Shown: one piece after another, positions 33,787 to 44,977 of the stretch
Position numbering within the stretch: the first letter of the stretch is position 1
Layout of the letters: the number at the start of each line of letters is the position of its first letter
Assembly (NCBI GenBank): GCA_030015575.1
Contig: CM057338.1
Coordinates: 634,686,189-634,750,188, forward strand
Length of the DNA: 64,000 bases
Direction of reading: 5' to 3'
DNA from: Agapanthus africanus
Lineage: Eukaryota; Streptophyta; Magnoliopsida; Asparagales; Amaryllidaceae
The notes under the pieces: generated by a model
Told to the model about the DNA's origin: nothing
Seen by the model: the letters and a program-made list of their open reading frames with translations, nothing else
Databases searched by the model: none
Program-made: the position numbers and the translations under genes

Positions 33787-35399
33787 TGTAACATTTCAGA
33801 AAAATAAAATATTATTTTTAGGAATTTTTATAATTTAATATTAATTTTAATGAATATTTTAATATTTCGGTATAATTAAATATCGATAAATTGGGGAAAT
33901 TTTTTGAAAATTATAGAAATTACTAAAAGAGGGTGTTTTATGTGAATTATGCCATTTTTAATGTTTTTATGTTTAATTATATGCTAATTTAGCGCTAATC
34001 GCGATTAAAAATCGCTAATCGCGCTTTAAGCGTATTTGGGCAAAACATGCACCGTATCTTTTTCTACACTTATTACATATTTTCCCATGGCTTCCTACAT
34101 ATTTTTATCATGGTTGATGAGTTATTAGAAAGGGGAAAAGAAAAGAAAAGGAAAAGGATTTAGGATATAATATTTGGTATGGTGACGAGAGGGAAAGAGT
34201 GGGTGTGAGTCAACTAGGGTTTTGTACCATTCCCACACCATCATCTCACTCATTTCCTCTCCCCTCCCTACCGCTGCTGCTTCCCCTCTCCTTCTCCTCC
34301 ATCTTCAACCCCCAAATATCCATGAAAATCACTTCAAAACCTCACACCCATTTCACAATAAAGGTGCGCAAGCCCCCTAACTACCCAATGGACCAAGAAA
34401 GTATTCATTTTGGCGTTGTTGAGGATTCATGAGGGTCTATTGAGGTATTTCCTTCACAATTAGTGTAGTATTTCTTATGCTTAATCCTCATTTCATGTTT
34501 GGAATCGATGTCGGGTAGTTTGGTGAACTTTGGAGATTTCTAGAGAGGGTTAGGGTTAAATTGAGTAGTGTGGTGAACTTGAGTGTGTTTGGAGACATTA
34601 AACCCCCCTACAATGTTTTAAACCCAGAACATACACATATACCAAACCTGAAACCAAAATACGGATTTACAGAAAACTGAAATGTCGGGTTTTGTGAGAA
34701 CTTAGTGGGTGCAGAGAAATCTGGAGTGACCCGAGACCAAAACTTGAAAAGTAAACAACTCCAGTGACTAATTTGAGACCACGCGAGACCACCCTGACCA
34801 AACGACAACCCAATTCCTTTCCCAAACCGGCCTGGCCGGAATTTTAGGTGTAGCAGCCAGCCACCTGGTGTGGTAGGGTGTCGGGGTTGTTCCAGTAGCT
34901 CATATACATCATATACTACACCCTAGACTTGTTTGCTTACCCTGTTTTCACCTGAGACAAAATCTGGAGCATGTTTCCTAGGTTGCTGCCTTATGTTTTG
35001 CGTGTTTTTGAATTCAAGTTTTGGATATTTGGTATTGTGTTCGATCCCTTGACGTTTGTACGTCTATATCAGGTGTTGATTGGTGATTTTGAAGGCGTGG
35101 TCCATAAGTTTTAACCTATAGGCTTTTAAGCGTATCGTTTTGGTTTTCGTGTGTCGTTTCGTCTTCGATTTGGTTTTAATGTCATGCGATACGTGTGACA
35201 TATAGGTACCCCTATGACTATTCGAGACGATGAAGAAGATTTGGCAACATCGACATCGGCAAACAAGATCAAGGTGAGTAGATTTTATCTACGGGGGAAG
35301 TCGGGTGGATGGCGTATAGCACCCCCGCAGTTCGATACTTAGTATACTAGATATATACTATATGTATATGTATGATAGCGTTCTGTGTGACTTGGATAT
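33787..35399 (+). repeat. 3' LTR of LARD-2 (truncated by Copia-3)
   Basis: Starts TGTAACATTTC after a polypurine tract. The first 250 bp and the segment at about 35190-35340 match the LARD-1 LTR inverted; the middle is divergent. The copy is interrupted at 35399 by the Copia-3 5' LTR, so its remainder should lie right of the window. Confidence 0.8.
35271..35295 (+). promoter_or_regulatory. Conserved splice-donor-like site and short hairpin in LARD LTR
   Basis: AAGGTGAGTAGAT followed by ATCTAC. The sequence matches the plant 5' splice consensus AG/GTGAGT, and GTAGAT/ATCTAC can pair. It is retained in the LARD-1 LTR (about 5178 down to 5157, minus strand) although much of the LTR around it has diverged. 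Confidence 0.4.
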
Positions 35400-36569
35400 T
35401 GTTAGTGTATATGCCCTAGAGGCCATTACTGTATCATACTAGTTTGTATATTACTTAATGGAAGCTTGGGATATTTACAGTTGTATAGACAATCTTGCTC
35501 AAAATGGTAGTATGCTACTTGGTTTGTTTCTATTTTAATGTGTGTACATGTGTTTCTTTTAGCATATCGCCTATACACATTAGTGGAGCCCGTAGGATCT
35601 TTGCTTGATTACCAGCATTGTGATGGCAGTCACACTTGTGGGGGCTGGGTAACCTATAAGCACATCCTTATACAGGTCCCTAGTCGTAGGACTATCGAGA
35701 CAGGGTATCGATACTCCGGAGTAGACTAGCGTATACGCTTCTCATCCCAGCAGGGGAGATGGTTTGTCCCACAGCCGTCAGTACGTCGTACTTGAGATAG
35801 TATGCCGGTGCTCGTTAGGTTACGGGTACACTGGACAGGACTCGTCGGGAACTATTGGTTGGTACTATACCTATCGTCAGTTATCAGTTCCCAGGTGACA
35901 TGAGTACAGCTTAGTCCGCTGACTTGACACTGTCACTTCGCCTCGAGTGTGTTCCCAATGTACTTTGATTACTACCCTACCATGGCTTAAAGGAGTCGTG
36001 GAAACAGGTAGTAGTTGGGTGCAGTCCCGAAGCACTTGGAGGCAGTGACGGTTAGACATGATTCGTCTCTCTCGGTATTGGGAGTTGATATCGTGCTGTG
36101 TCTAAGAGAGCCATTACACAAAGTCCCTAGCCAGGGCAAGCGAGATATACCGGTAGGTTCCAGTGTTATCTCAGGGTGTTCTGGGCTACACTCCGACACG
36201 ACTTGTACCGCTATTAGGGGACTGACGTTTACCGCCCCCCTAGGCCCGCCATGCGATACTCTTAGACGAACAGACCGGACTGTACGGAGATTGTCACATT
36301 CAGGCTCAGTTGGAGTTCAGATGGGTTCACCTCATCAGTCTTCTTATCGGCATCTACCTGGGGACCGTTACGTACAGCTAGTACCGCTTGTGGCCTGTAG
36401 TTAAACCCACTGCCAGCGTAGTGTCGAGTCTTTAGAGTCCCACACAGAGGGTTATTCTCTTTTGGGCAAAACAGAGTAGAGGTCGCATGGTTTTGCGACG
36501 GGGTTCGTTCACATCCGCGCACTTGTACACGTTTGGTGTCCGGACAACTAATACTAGCGGGCTTTGGTT
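35400..36569 (+). repeat. 5' LTR of Copia-3, left part
   Basis: Starts TGTTAGTGTATATGCC. Shares blocks with the other copia LTRs (for example near 36272, GACCGGACTGTACGG). It breaks at Copia-B2 and resumes at 47212. The last five bases TGGTT are the target duplication. Confidence 0.85.
36565..36569. other. Target-site duplication TGGTT, left copy
   Basis: TGGTT precedes the Copia-B2 5' LTR and recurs at 47207-47211. The restored junction, GGCTTTGGTTTAAGCC, matches the Copia-1 LTR region near 18770. Confidence 0.92.
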
Positions 36570-38797
36570 TGTTAGTTATATGTATGCCCTAGAGGCCATT
36601 ACTGTACATTGGATGTATATTGTAGTGGATGCTGGGACATATGTAGGTAGGACTTTCTTGCTCGACATGATAGTACGCTATCTGGTTGCTCTTTGTCTTA
36701 ACATGTATATTTTCTGTCTCTCTGTTTACATGTTGATAAAGCCCTTAGGATGAGTACTCGACTTCCATGACTATGATGCAGATCATACTAGTGGGGCCTG
36801 GGTAGTCAATGAGTACATCCTTCATTGTTCCTAGTCGTGGGAATATCGAGACGGGGCATCGATATTCCAGAGTAGACTAGCGTATATCTTCTCGACCCAT
36901 GTGATGGGAGATGGATGATCCCATATCCATTGGTGTTTGACATCGGAGATGGTATGCGGGTGCTCAGTGCAGACTGGGTACACTGAACGGACTCGCCGAG
37001 AACTCCCAGATGATATTATACCTCACGTCAGATGGCAGTTCTCTGGTGACACTGGTACAGCTTAGTCTGTTGACCCGAGATCGTCATAGAGTCTTGTGTG
37101 TCTCCCACTGTGCTTTGATTTCCACCCTACCACGGCTCTACTGAGTCGTGCAAACAGGTGGTTTTTGGGTACAGTCCCAATTCACATGGAGGCAATGAGC
37201 GATAGGAGGGGATTCGTCTCTCCCGGTATTGGGGGTTGATGTTGCGCAATGCACGACTGGCCATAACAGGAAATCCCTGGTCAGGGTTGCAGTGATATAC
37301 TGGTAAGAGTTATCAGTAGTTTCACGAATGTTATGGACCTCAAGTCGGCATGACTTATCAAGCTATTGGGGTCTGACGTTTTACCACCCCTAGGCAAGAT
37401 ATGCGACATATCAGACGAACAGACCGGACTGTACAGTAAGTGTTACTGGTTGGATTCACAGGAGTGTGAGCGGGCTTGCTCGTCGATCTTCTGATCGCTC
37501 AATACCCGGGTGGCCGTTACGTTTAGCAGACCGCTTGCGGCTTATGGGTGTTTGATATGATCATCATCTGCTGCCGGCGTATTGACGAGTCTTTAGAGTC
37601 CTACACAGAGGTTTCCTGGCTCAAGCGAAAAGAAATAGGAGCGCATATGAGATATGTGCGGGACCGAGAATAATGCGTGTATGTGATACCGTATTTCATT
37701 CTCGCGATGAATGTGTCGAATAGTTGTATGCGATATAACCTAGTTATCGAATCAAGGATTGATTCGATAAGCCGATACATTGGATACTAGCCGGTTATAT
37801 GCGATATGACCGGATCATTGAATCAAGTGTTGATTTAATGATTTAATGTATAATTATATATTTGATATATTACTTTGCATTAACTAGTATTGGTTCACTT
37901 TAAATGGATTTACTCACCTGGTTTGTGCACATTGTATATGTGATATATTTTGTGCATATGATTGTATCTTGTTTGATGATACATGCAAGCTAGGGTTAAT
38001 GTAAAGAATTAGACCATGGTTAAGTTTATGATTAGGGTTTTCTTTTTATTTACTTATTCATTTATTTATTCTTTTTGTTTATTTTGGAAAAGAAAATGAT
38101 AAAGAATATAGAATGGTGGCTTGATTTGTTTGTAGTTGAAGTTTCTTGAAACTTTGACTAAGTCACCATTCTTGTCTCATCCTTAACCCTAACCATTCAA
38201 GTTAACCATGGTCCATTCTCTACAACTAACCAAGGGTTAGTAAATGATAAATATTGATTTATTTATCATTTACATAATATACTTGTCATAATTCTTTTAT
38301 CATCTTCTTCTTCATCTTCAACTTGAAGAAAGCTTGCACCATCAATGACAACTAGCCAAAATGAGTGAGAAATCCAAATCTAAAGTCTACCCACTTCCTA
38401 TTTCTTCATCCTCTACCTCTTGCCAAGTTGTATAGGGTGTTTCCTTCATAAGTTTTCAAGGCTTGGTGAAGTTGGAGCTTGTTCTAGCGATGCCTCAACG
38501 TAGATCATCTTCGGCATCGTCGTCGATGACCTAGCCCGTTTTTCTCCGATGAAGCCGACGCTAGAGCCCAAGATATGATTTGGACAGCGAGGGGACTTCA
38601 TCACGGAGCCTAGGAGGTGGTGGACCGGATCTACAAAGGTTGTAGCCCCTTTCCTTTTGCTATATTTCCGTTTACTAGCTTGCTTCGCCTTGATTTCTAG
38701 TTAACGATCCGTATTAGGGTTTGTAGGCACAAAGAATTTTGATTGGTGCATGTTTGATCACTTGTGAGACTCCACTAGAGTGCCTAGGAACCCTACA
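36570..38797 (+). repeat. 5' LTR of Copia-B2 (2.2 kb)
   Basis: Starts TGTTAGTTATATG, ends AACCCTACA. Very close to the 3' LTR at 44978-47206. Confidence 0.92.
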
Positions 38798-39017
38798 GTG
38801 GTATCAGAGCTACTAGTCATTGGATGTCGACCTATGGGGGGTTTTCATTGTGTGACAGTGTGGCGAAGCATAGGCTCTTACCCCCAGGGTGTCCGGAGAC
38901 CGGAAGGTGTTCCGGCGGGTTGTAGTCCTCGCGAGGGGGCATGCGTAAAAAGTAGCTGCTGAGGGACCCATTGGTGCCACGGTGACCCCATTGGATGGGG
39001 TGGCTGCCTGACCTACA
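38798..39017 (+). repeat. 220 bp extra leader segment between two primer sites
   Basis: Directly after the LTR comes a primer site (TGGTATCAGAGC, 38799-38810), then about 200 bp of GC-rich sequence not found in Copia-B1, Copia-1 or Copia-3, ending ACCTACA. A second primer-site copy follows at 39019-39030 (last base A instead of C), and the normal leader resumes there. The direct repeat CTACAGTGGTATCAGAG flanks the segment. It may be the leader start of another LTR element acquired by a template switch. Confidence 0.8.
38799..38810 (+). other. First primer binding site of Copia-B2
   Basis: TGGTATCAGAGC, perfect tRNA-Met type, one base after the LTR. Confidence 0.9.
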
Positions 39018-39018
39018 G

Positions 39019-39030
39019 TGGTATCAGAGA
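39019..39030 (+). other. Second (internal) primer binding site of Copia-B2
   Basis: TGGTATCAGAGA, 11 of 12 matches, followed by the CTAGCTAGAGCC leader start that in Copia-B1 follows the only primer site. Confidence 0.85.
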
Positions 39031-42000
39031 CTAGCTAGAGCCTTAGGCGAAGTCTAGACGGAATTAGAACTCCGATCGAATCAAAACCCAAACCCTAATA
39101 TTGCTCTCTGGACTTTTTCTAAATTTGTGGATTTTTTAGAATTAAAAATATGCAGAAAAATCAGCAGGAAGATCTAAGACTTACTGTAAAATTCGATGGC
39201 TTGATTCCTTAAAGTCGCCGCGGATCCGCGGCATGAGCATGCTCATGCGGCGGTTCCGCGGCTAGTTTGTCGTTTTGTGCATCGAAGTTTGCACCGTAAT
39301 TCTTAGTAAGCAGTGCTGGTTTTCCTGGGAATATTTTAATATTTATTCCAGAGTTTTATTTTCTGGGTTGTATTGGGGATTCGGAGATTCGATCGGACTG
39401 TCTAAATTTGTCTGTATGTGTTTCCGGGTATTTTTTAGAATATGTTAAAAAGTTCGATCGGATATAAATACCCACTTTTTCCCCTGCCGGGAAATTTCCA
39501 ATTGTTGGATTTTTCCGTAGTTTAACGACGTTCTAAGTAGTGCAAGTAACGCGATGGACCCTCTAGAAGACAACAAACCTTAACTCGATTATGTGACCGT
39601 CTTGAACTGCCCTTTGAACCTTCGGGTTTGGGGCAGTACGGCGTGCCACATGTGAGGCGTTGGCTTGACCCTTCTACGGCTGGACCGTTGGTACTGAGGC
39701 ACGAACTGAATGTTGTTAGACTTATTTCATGTGTTGAGCTGTATCGGGAAAACTTGGGTGTTTGATTGTTCGATCGAAAAGTTTAGCATTTTCTATTTAT
39801 CCGGAATGTGATACAATAATTGGAATTCACAAATTGTTATGAGATAACGGAATGAATATTATAAACGTAGAAGTTTAGTCTCACTTGATCGGTTGCCACG
39901 GAGTTTTGATGTGATCAAAAGTCCATCGCAATCACGTAGCGAATGCGAATACTCGCCGGGTAAACTTAATAGACAGCTTCACCCCATAGCCCCGACCAAG
40001 TGACTGTAGGAGAACCCCGTCGCCGAAAGCATCCGTTCGGGTGCTCGCGGTAGCGGTGTTCCGCCTTGGTGCACTTCGTCGACGGCATCGGGGGTGCGGC
40101 CGCCTACTGAAGTTTGCGACGAGCATTCGATCAGAATGTCGGGAATCTTTTTGAATTGCCCGACTTGATATTGAAAAGTATTTTCGATAATGAGACTAAA
40201 ATGCGGGGTTTATAATTGTTAGGCATGCGATGTCTAAAGAATTCATTTGGTCAGGCATGCGATGTCTGAGGTGGTTGCGGATTCCAACTGTTGTAGTTTT
40301 ACACTTTCTTTTCTGTGACCGTAAGTGTAATATGTGATATCGCCGGTTTCGTTGCTATATGTCAACGACAATTGGGATACGCATGTTTGCTTACGTTGAT
40401 GACATGTGATGTTATGTGTTGCTGGATATGTTATATTGGATCGTCGTGTTTGAATAGCCGGGGGGGTTTTTATGTGAGATGAGTGTTTTTCATTTTCATT
40501 CATGTAAAAACTTGTATGTAATATTCTTTTATTGGGGCACTTCCAGGTTGCGGATGTTGTCACCACTTGGATATTATTTACTTTTCTGCACTAGGATAGA
40601 CCCAAGGAGGGAAGCACAAGTAACCGGGTTCTGGGGTCCAGTGGGAGACCAACTCGAGGAGTCGAGTCCGGGTCTCCTAACCCTAGAATTGGTAGGGTTA
40701 CTTGCCGCTCTCGTAGGGGTCTAGGGGTGTGGGATTGGCTATTCATCACGACCGTGGAATCCGTGTTTTATACTGGCTCGTATTGAAAACACGGACGCCC
40801 TAGTATATCCAATATTTCATATGTTTCTTCTGCTGTGATTTATCTGTGATCATGTGATGTTCTGTGACAGATATTATATATAGTATATATGATATATTAT
40901 ATTGACGTTGCTTATGTTTTACACCCGCGCTAGCCCTGCCCCGCTCTGCCGTTAGTTACCTAACCTAACGGTGCAGACGGGACATCGAGGCGAATGCGGA
41001 TGGCATAAGCGTACGTTATATTTAGCTGTGATGATTAGGTGGACTTAAATGATGGGATATTCATTAATGAGATTAATGAAAGAAAATAAACCTAATTGAT
41101 GTTGTGGAATCGAATTTCAAAATAAAAACAGGTAGCTAAAGTTCTTGCTTTGGATCGCGGTGTTCATTATAGAACATCCTGCACCTTATTCGATGAGGAA
41201 AGGACCGAGATCCCTTCATCGGGAGTGACTCCTTTAGCAATAACTGGCAGATGCTACAACCCTCGGTTTGTCATTTGATTGCTTCTATAGTTTCTGCTTT
41301 GCACAGTGATATATATGATATATCCCGCACCTCATTCGACGAGGTAAGGGCCGACGATCCCTTCACCGGGAGTGACCCCTTTAGCAAAACTAGAAAAGCC
41401 TCAAAAACATTCCATTTAAAAACCATTTGATTCCGCAACGAGATCAAGTTCAAAGCGTTAAAGGTTTTCATAAAAACCATTCGCAACCCTCCGTCATTTT
41501 AGGAAGTAGAGTACTTAGTAATCATGCTGTGTTTGTTGACCATAGTCAAGGCACAGTGTACGGTAGCTAAGTGATGTCTTCCTACACCGCATATGATGCG
41601 ATTAGTTAGGACAGTCGCGTGACTTTGTTGACCTTAGTTAAGGGTCATGTGGGTGGGTCTAATTAATCACGAAATGACGGGTAGAACTTGACTAGTACTT
41701 ATGATTTGTTGACCATAGTTAAGGTCATAGGTGCTAGGGGTAAAAACCTTTATCGGGAGTTTCAAGTGTTGAAATTTGCAATGAGATTGCACACCTTCTA
41801 TATGATAGTTGGATCCCGATACCCACTGCGAGTAATTGTTACTCCTGGGAGAGTTTTGCACTTTGCAATTAGCCGATCAAGTAGGTGTCTAGAAAGGTGT
41901 CAACGGGGTTACGCCTCTGGGAAAACGAGGTTTACTGTAATTAGGTCCGTGCGAAAGCACGGGAAACCTCCCTCAAAGTACCGACACTGGCCTGGCTGAA

Positions 42001-42175
42001 AGATTGGCGAACTTGTAGAGCGTAATTAATCACGGCTAGTCTTTCCTTTTAGGGTTTGAAGGAAGATTTGATAAAAACAGTGGGAGCCATCCTGATTAGA
42101 TAAAATATATAACCAATCTTATCTTGCAAGAGCGCACGCAGATTGTTTTCTTCTCTCTCTCTCCTGGTAGCGACC
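39031..42175 (+). other. Copia-B2 untranslated leader (3.1 kb)
   Basis: Collinear with the Copia-B1 leader: palindromes (39217-39248), LARD-like module (from about 39553), GC-rich island (about 39930-40130), two TTCAxCGGGAGTGAC blocks, three TTGACC dyads (about 41535, 41628, 41708) and a CT tract (about 42143-42164). No gene supported. Confidence 0.65.
39217..39248 (+). other. Double palindrome in Copia-B2 leader
   Basis: GCCGCGGATCCGCGGC (39217-39232) and GCATGAGCATGCTCATGC (39231-39248) are each perfect palindromes, of 16 and 18 bp, sharing GC. They start 186 nt after the second primer site. Confidence 0.8.
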
Positions 42176-44440
42176 ATATCACGCCTTAATCAAGATAATA
42201 AAATGGTTGTATTGACCGAACCCGCTTGTTATACTGAGCTGGGGAACGTTGGTCCCGCTCCAACTTATAATTGTTATAAGACAGAGCAGGAAATAAGGGG
42301 AATACCAGAATTCCTATGCTGCCCAAACGAAGAAAGTGCATATGATGCATCATCTTCGGGTGTGTTCATTACAAAGAACTGTTTCTCAGTATCCTCCGCA
42401 TCCTGGGTATCTGATACCGGATCAGGATCCCAGATATGTAATCTGTTACATAGGGCTACAAAAGGGTAGAAAAACTGAGAACGGGTGATAAGTTTCATGA
42501 GACAGAAAACGGGGCAAGTGTTGCAGCCAAGTCTGTTGGTCACTGTCACCCTGTATTACGAATACATTGATTCTGAACAAATGCTATTAGATACCGAACC
42601 TGATATACAAAATCATATCAGTCTCTTTATTAGTAAAGAAAGGATATAATTTTGTATTGATGGATAATGTTTTGAACACTTCCTATATCAAAAGTTGATC
42701 GGTTCAGGCACGCTATCTAAAAACATTGACGTTCTAAATCAAATTACAGTTCCTAGTATACAGAACACACACAAGAGGAAAAGTTCAGAAATGAACGATT
42801 CGTTCTTGAGGCATTGTAGACTTGGTCATATCAATGCGACCCGACTAGCAGAGGTTATATTTAGATGCATATTTAAATCAGTTTGAATTTACATCTTGTG
42901 AAACTTACCAGTCATGTCACAAAGATATAATGACACCAGCTCTGTTTACTGGAAACTGAGAAAGAGTTAGTAAACTCTTGGGACTGATGCATGATGATGT
43001 ATGTAAGGTCTCCTGTCTACACATGCCAGGACTGGTTCTTTATACTTCATTATATTCTCTGATAATCTCTCAAGATTCAGTCATATATTCCTGTTGAAAT
43101 ATAAGTCCGAACCTTTTGAGGCATTCACAGAATATAAGTAGGAAGTAGAGAACCAATATACGGGTATAAGTATTATGTCCTATGATGAGATCAGGGAGGA
43201 GAATACTTGTGCATGGAATCCTTGGACTATTCTAAAGGAAAATGAGATTCTCTCTCAGTATTAGTCCTCTGAATACACCACAGCACAACGGTGTATCGGG
43301 GCGGAGCAATCACACAATATTAGATATCGTGTGCTCTATGATGAGTATTACTGAGTTGCCTATTTCCTTTTGGGAGTTATGCGCTTGAGAAGCTGCATAC
43401 CTATTGAATTAGGTTCGAATCAAATCACTGCCTACCACTTCATATATGTTATGGAAAGGGAAGAGCCCATATCTTAAGTAAGTTAAGATTTGGGATTGTC
43501 CGGCCTATGTCAAAAGCAAAATCCGGATTAGATCGAGGCAAGGTCAGTTCTGTAGAACTGGAAAGGTTCCAGCTATACGAAACTACAGCTGAAGATTTGA
43601 CAGAACCAAAGGATTCTATAGTCCCCGACGAACCTCAGCCTCTCTGCCGATCTGGTAGGGTTCCTCGCCTGCCTGAGAAATACCTCGGTTTCTCGATGAC
43701 AGTGGGAGCGAGGACTGCATCATGAGATGATGGCCCAATCAGTTTCGAGCAGGCCATCGAGAGTAGAGACTCTGTAAGAATGGCTGGATGCTTAGTGATC
43801 TGAGATGGAATCCTTATACACCAACAAAGTATGGACTTTGGTTGCTATATCTGAAGGGTTAAATCCCCATCAGGAGCAAGTATATCTTGAGAAGATTACT
43901 TGGTGTACATGGAAAAGTTGAGACTTTTAAAGCTAGACTTGTTAAAGGTTTTAGTCATCAACCAGGTGTGGATAATGATGAAACCTTTTCTAGGGACTAT
44001 GCTTGAGTCCATCCAGATCCTACTTGCCACGGCTACATACCATGAATACGATATCTAGTGGTTGGGTTCCATGACTACTTTTCTAAATATTGATTTAGAA
44101 GAGAACGTCTACAAGAACACAGCCATAGGGCCTCGTAGACAGTGGGAGCAGCGGAAACATGTGCAAGATGCTTTATAAGATAAAGCAGGCATCGCGGAGT
44201 TGGAACATCTGTTTTGATGGATTAGTCAAAGAAGTTGACATCATCAAAATGGTAGATGAACCTTATATAAACAAAAAGGTAGTAGGGAGTATGGTAACGA
44301 TCCTCGTAGAGTAAGTGGATAACATACTCTTGTTAGGGAAGGAGTTTCCTATGCTACGCTCGATCAATCTCCGCTTATCACAAAGATTCTCCACATAGGA
44401 TCAAAGTGATACCTCCTAAATCCTAGATTTTGGATCTATG
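42176..44440 (+). pseudogene. Copia-B2 gag-pol relic (gag internally deleted)
   Basis: The position of the gag ATG reads ATA (42176-42178). The gag 5' end runs straight into the protease region (SDTGSGS near 42412), as in Copia-B1. Other relics: H-C-R-L-G-H pre-integrase motif (about 42813), integrase debris, integrase-RT linker open from 43507 to 43725, RT debris (about 43890-44400). The RT YVDD region reads stop-VDN (about 44312), sharing the D-to-N change with Copia-B1. Many stops and frameshifts. No working product is expected. Confidence 0.8.
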
Positions 44441-44966
44441 AGATAGATCTAAATAGATTTTAGGATTCTCACTAGCTATAGTGAGATAGTATCAGTTGAT
44501 CCTGGGGAGAATCACTGGAAGTGTTCCAGGGTGATAAAGACGACTGAATGTCAGTCACAGGCATTGTCTTTACCCTCAGTAAAGGGACGGTATGTTGGAA
44601 GATATCCAAGCTAGATACCGTGACAAACTAGACGATAAAGGCTGGTAACATCGCTATTAAAGATACTGCCAAAGAGGCAGTTTGGGTGTATATTGGTTCA
44701 TACGATGAACTAGGTTCCTACCATTGTGTGACAATGGAACTGTGGCTTTGGCCCTGGAACCCTGGTCCCATCAGTGACCCAGACATATTCTGAGGCAGCA
44801 TCACCTGATCATGGAGATAGTTGATCTCCAGAGTGATCAAGATTAGGAGAGTAGACTCAGAGGAGAACACGGCGGATCCACTCACGAAGGCCTTTTCCCA
44901 AAGAGAGACTTTATGGGATGGTTGAGTATGTGATACTGCAACCACTGCTATAGATGGCCCTAGTGC

Positions 44967-44977
44967 AAGTGGGAGAT
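44967..44977 (+). other. Polypurine tract of Copia-B2
   Basis: AAGTGGGAGAT directly before the 3' LTR. Confidence 0.9.
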
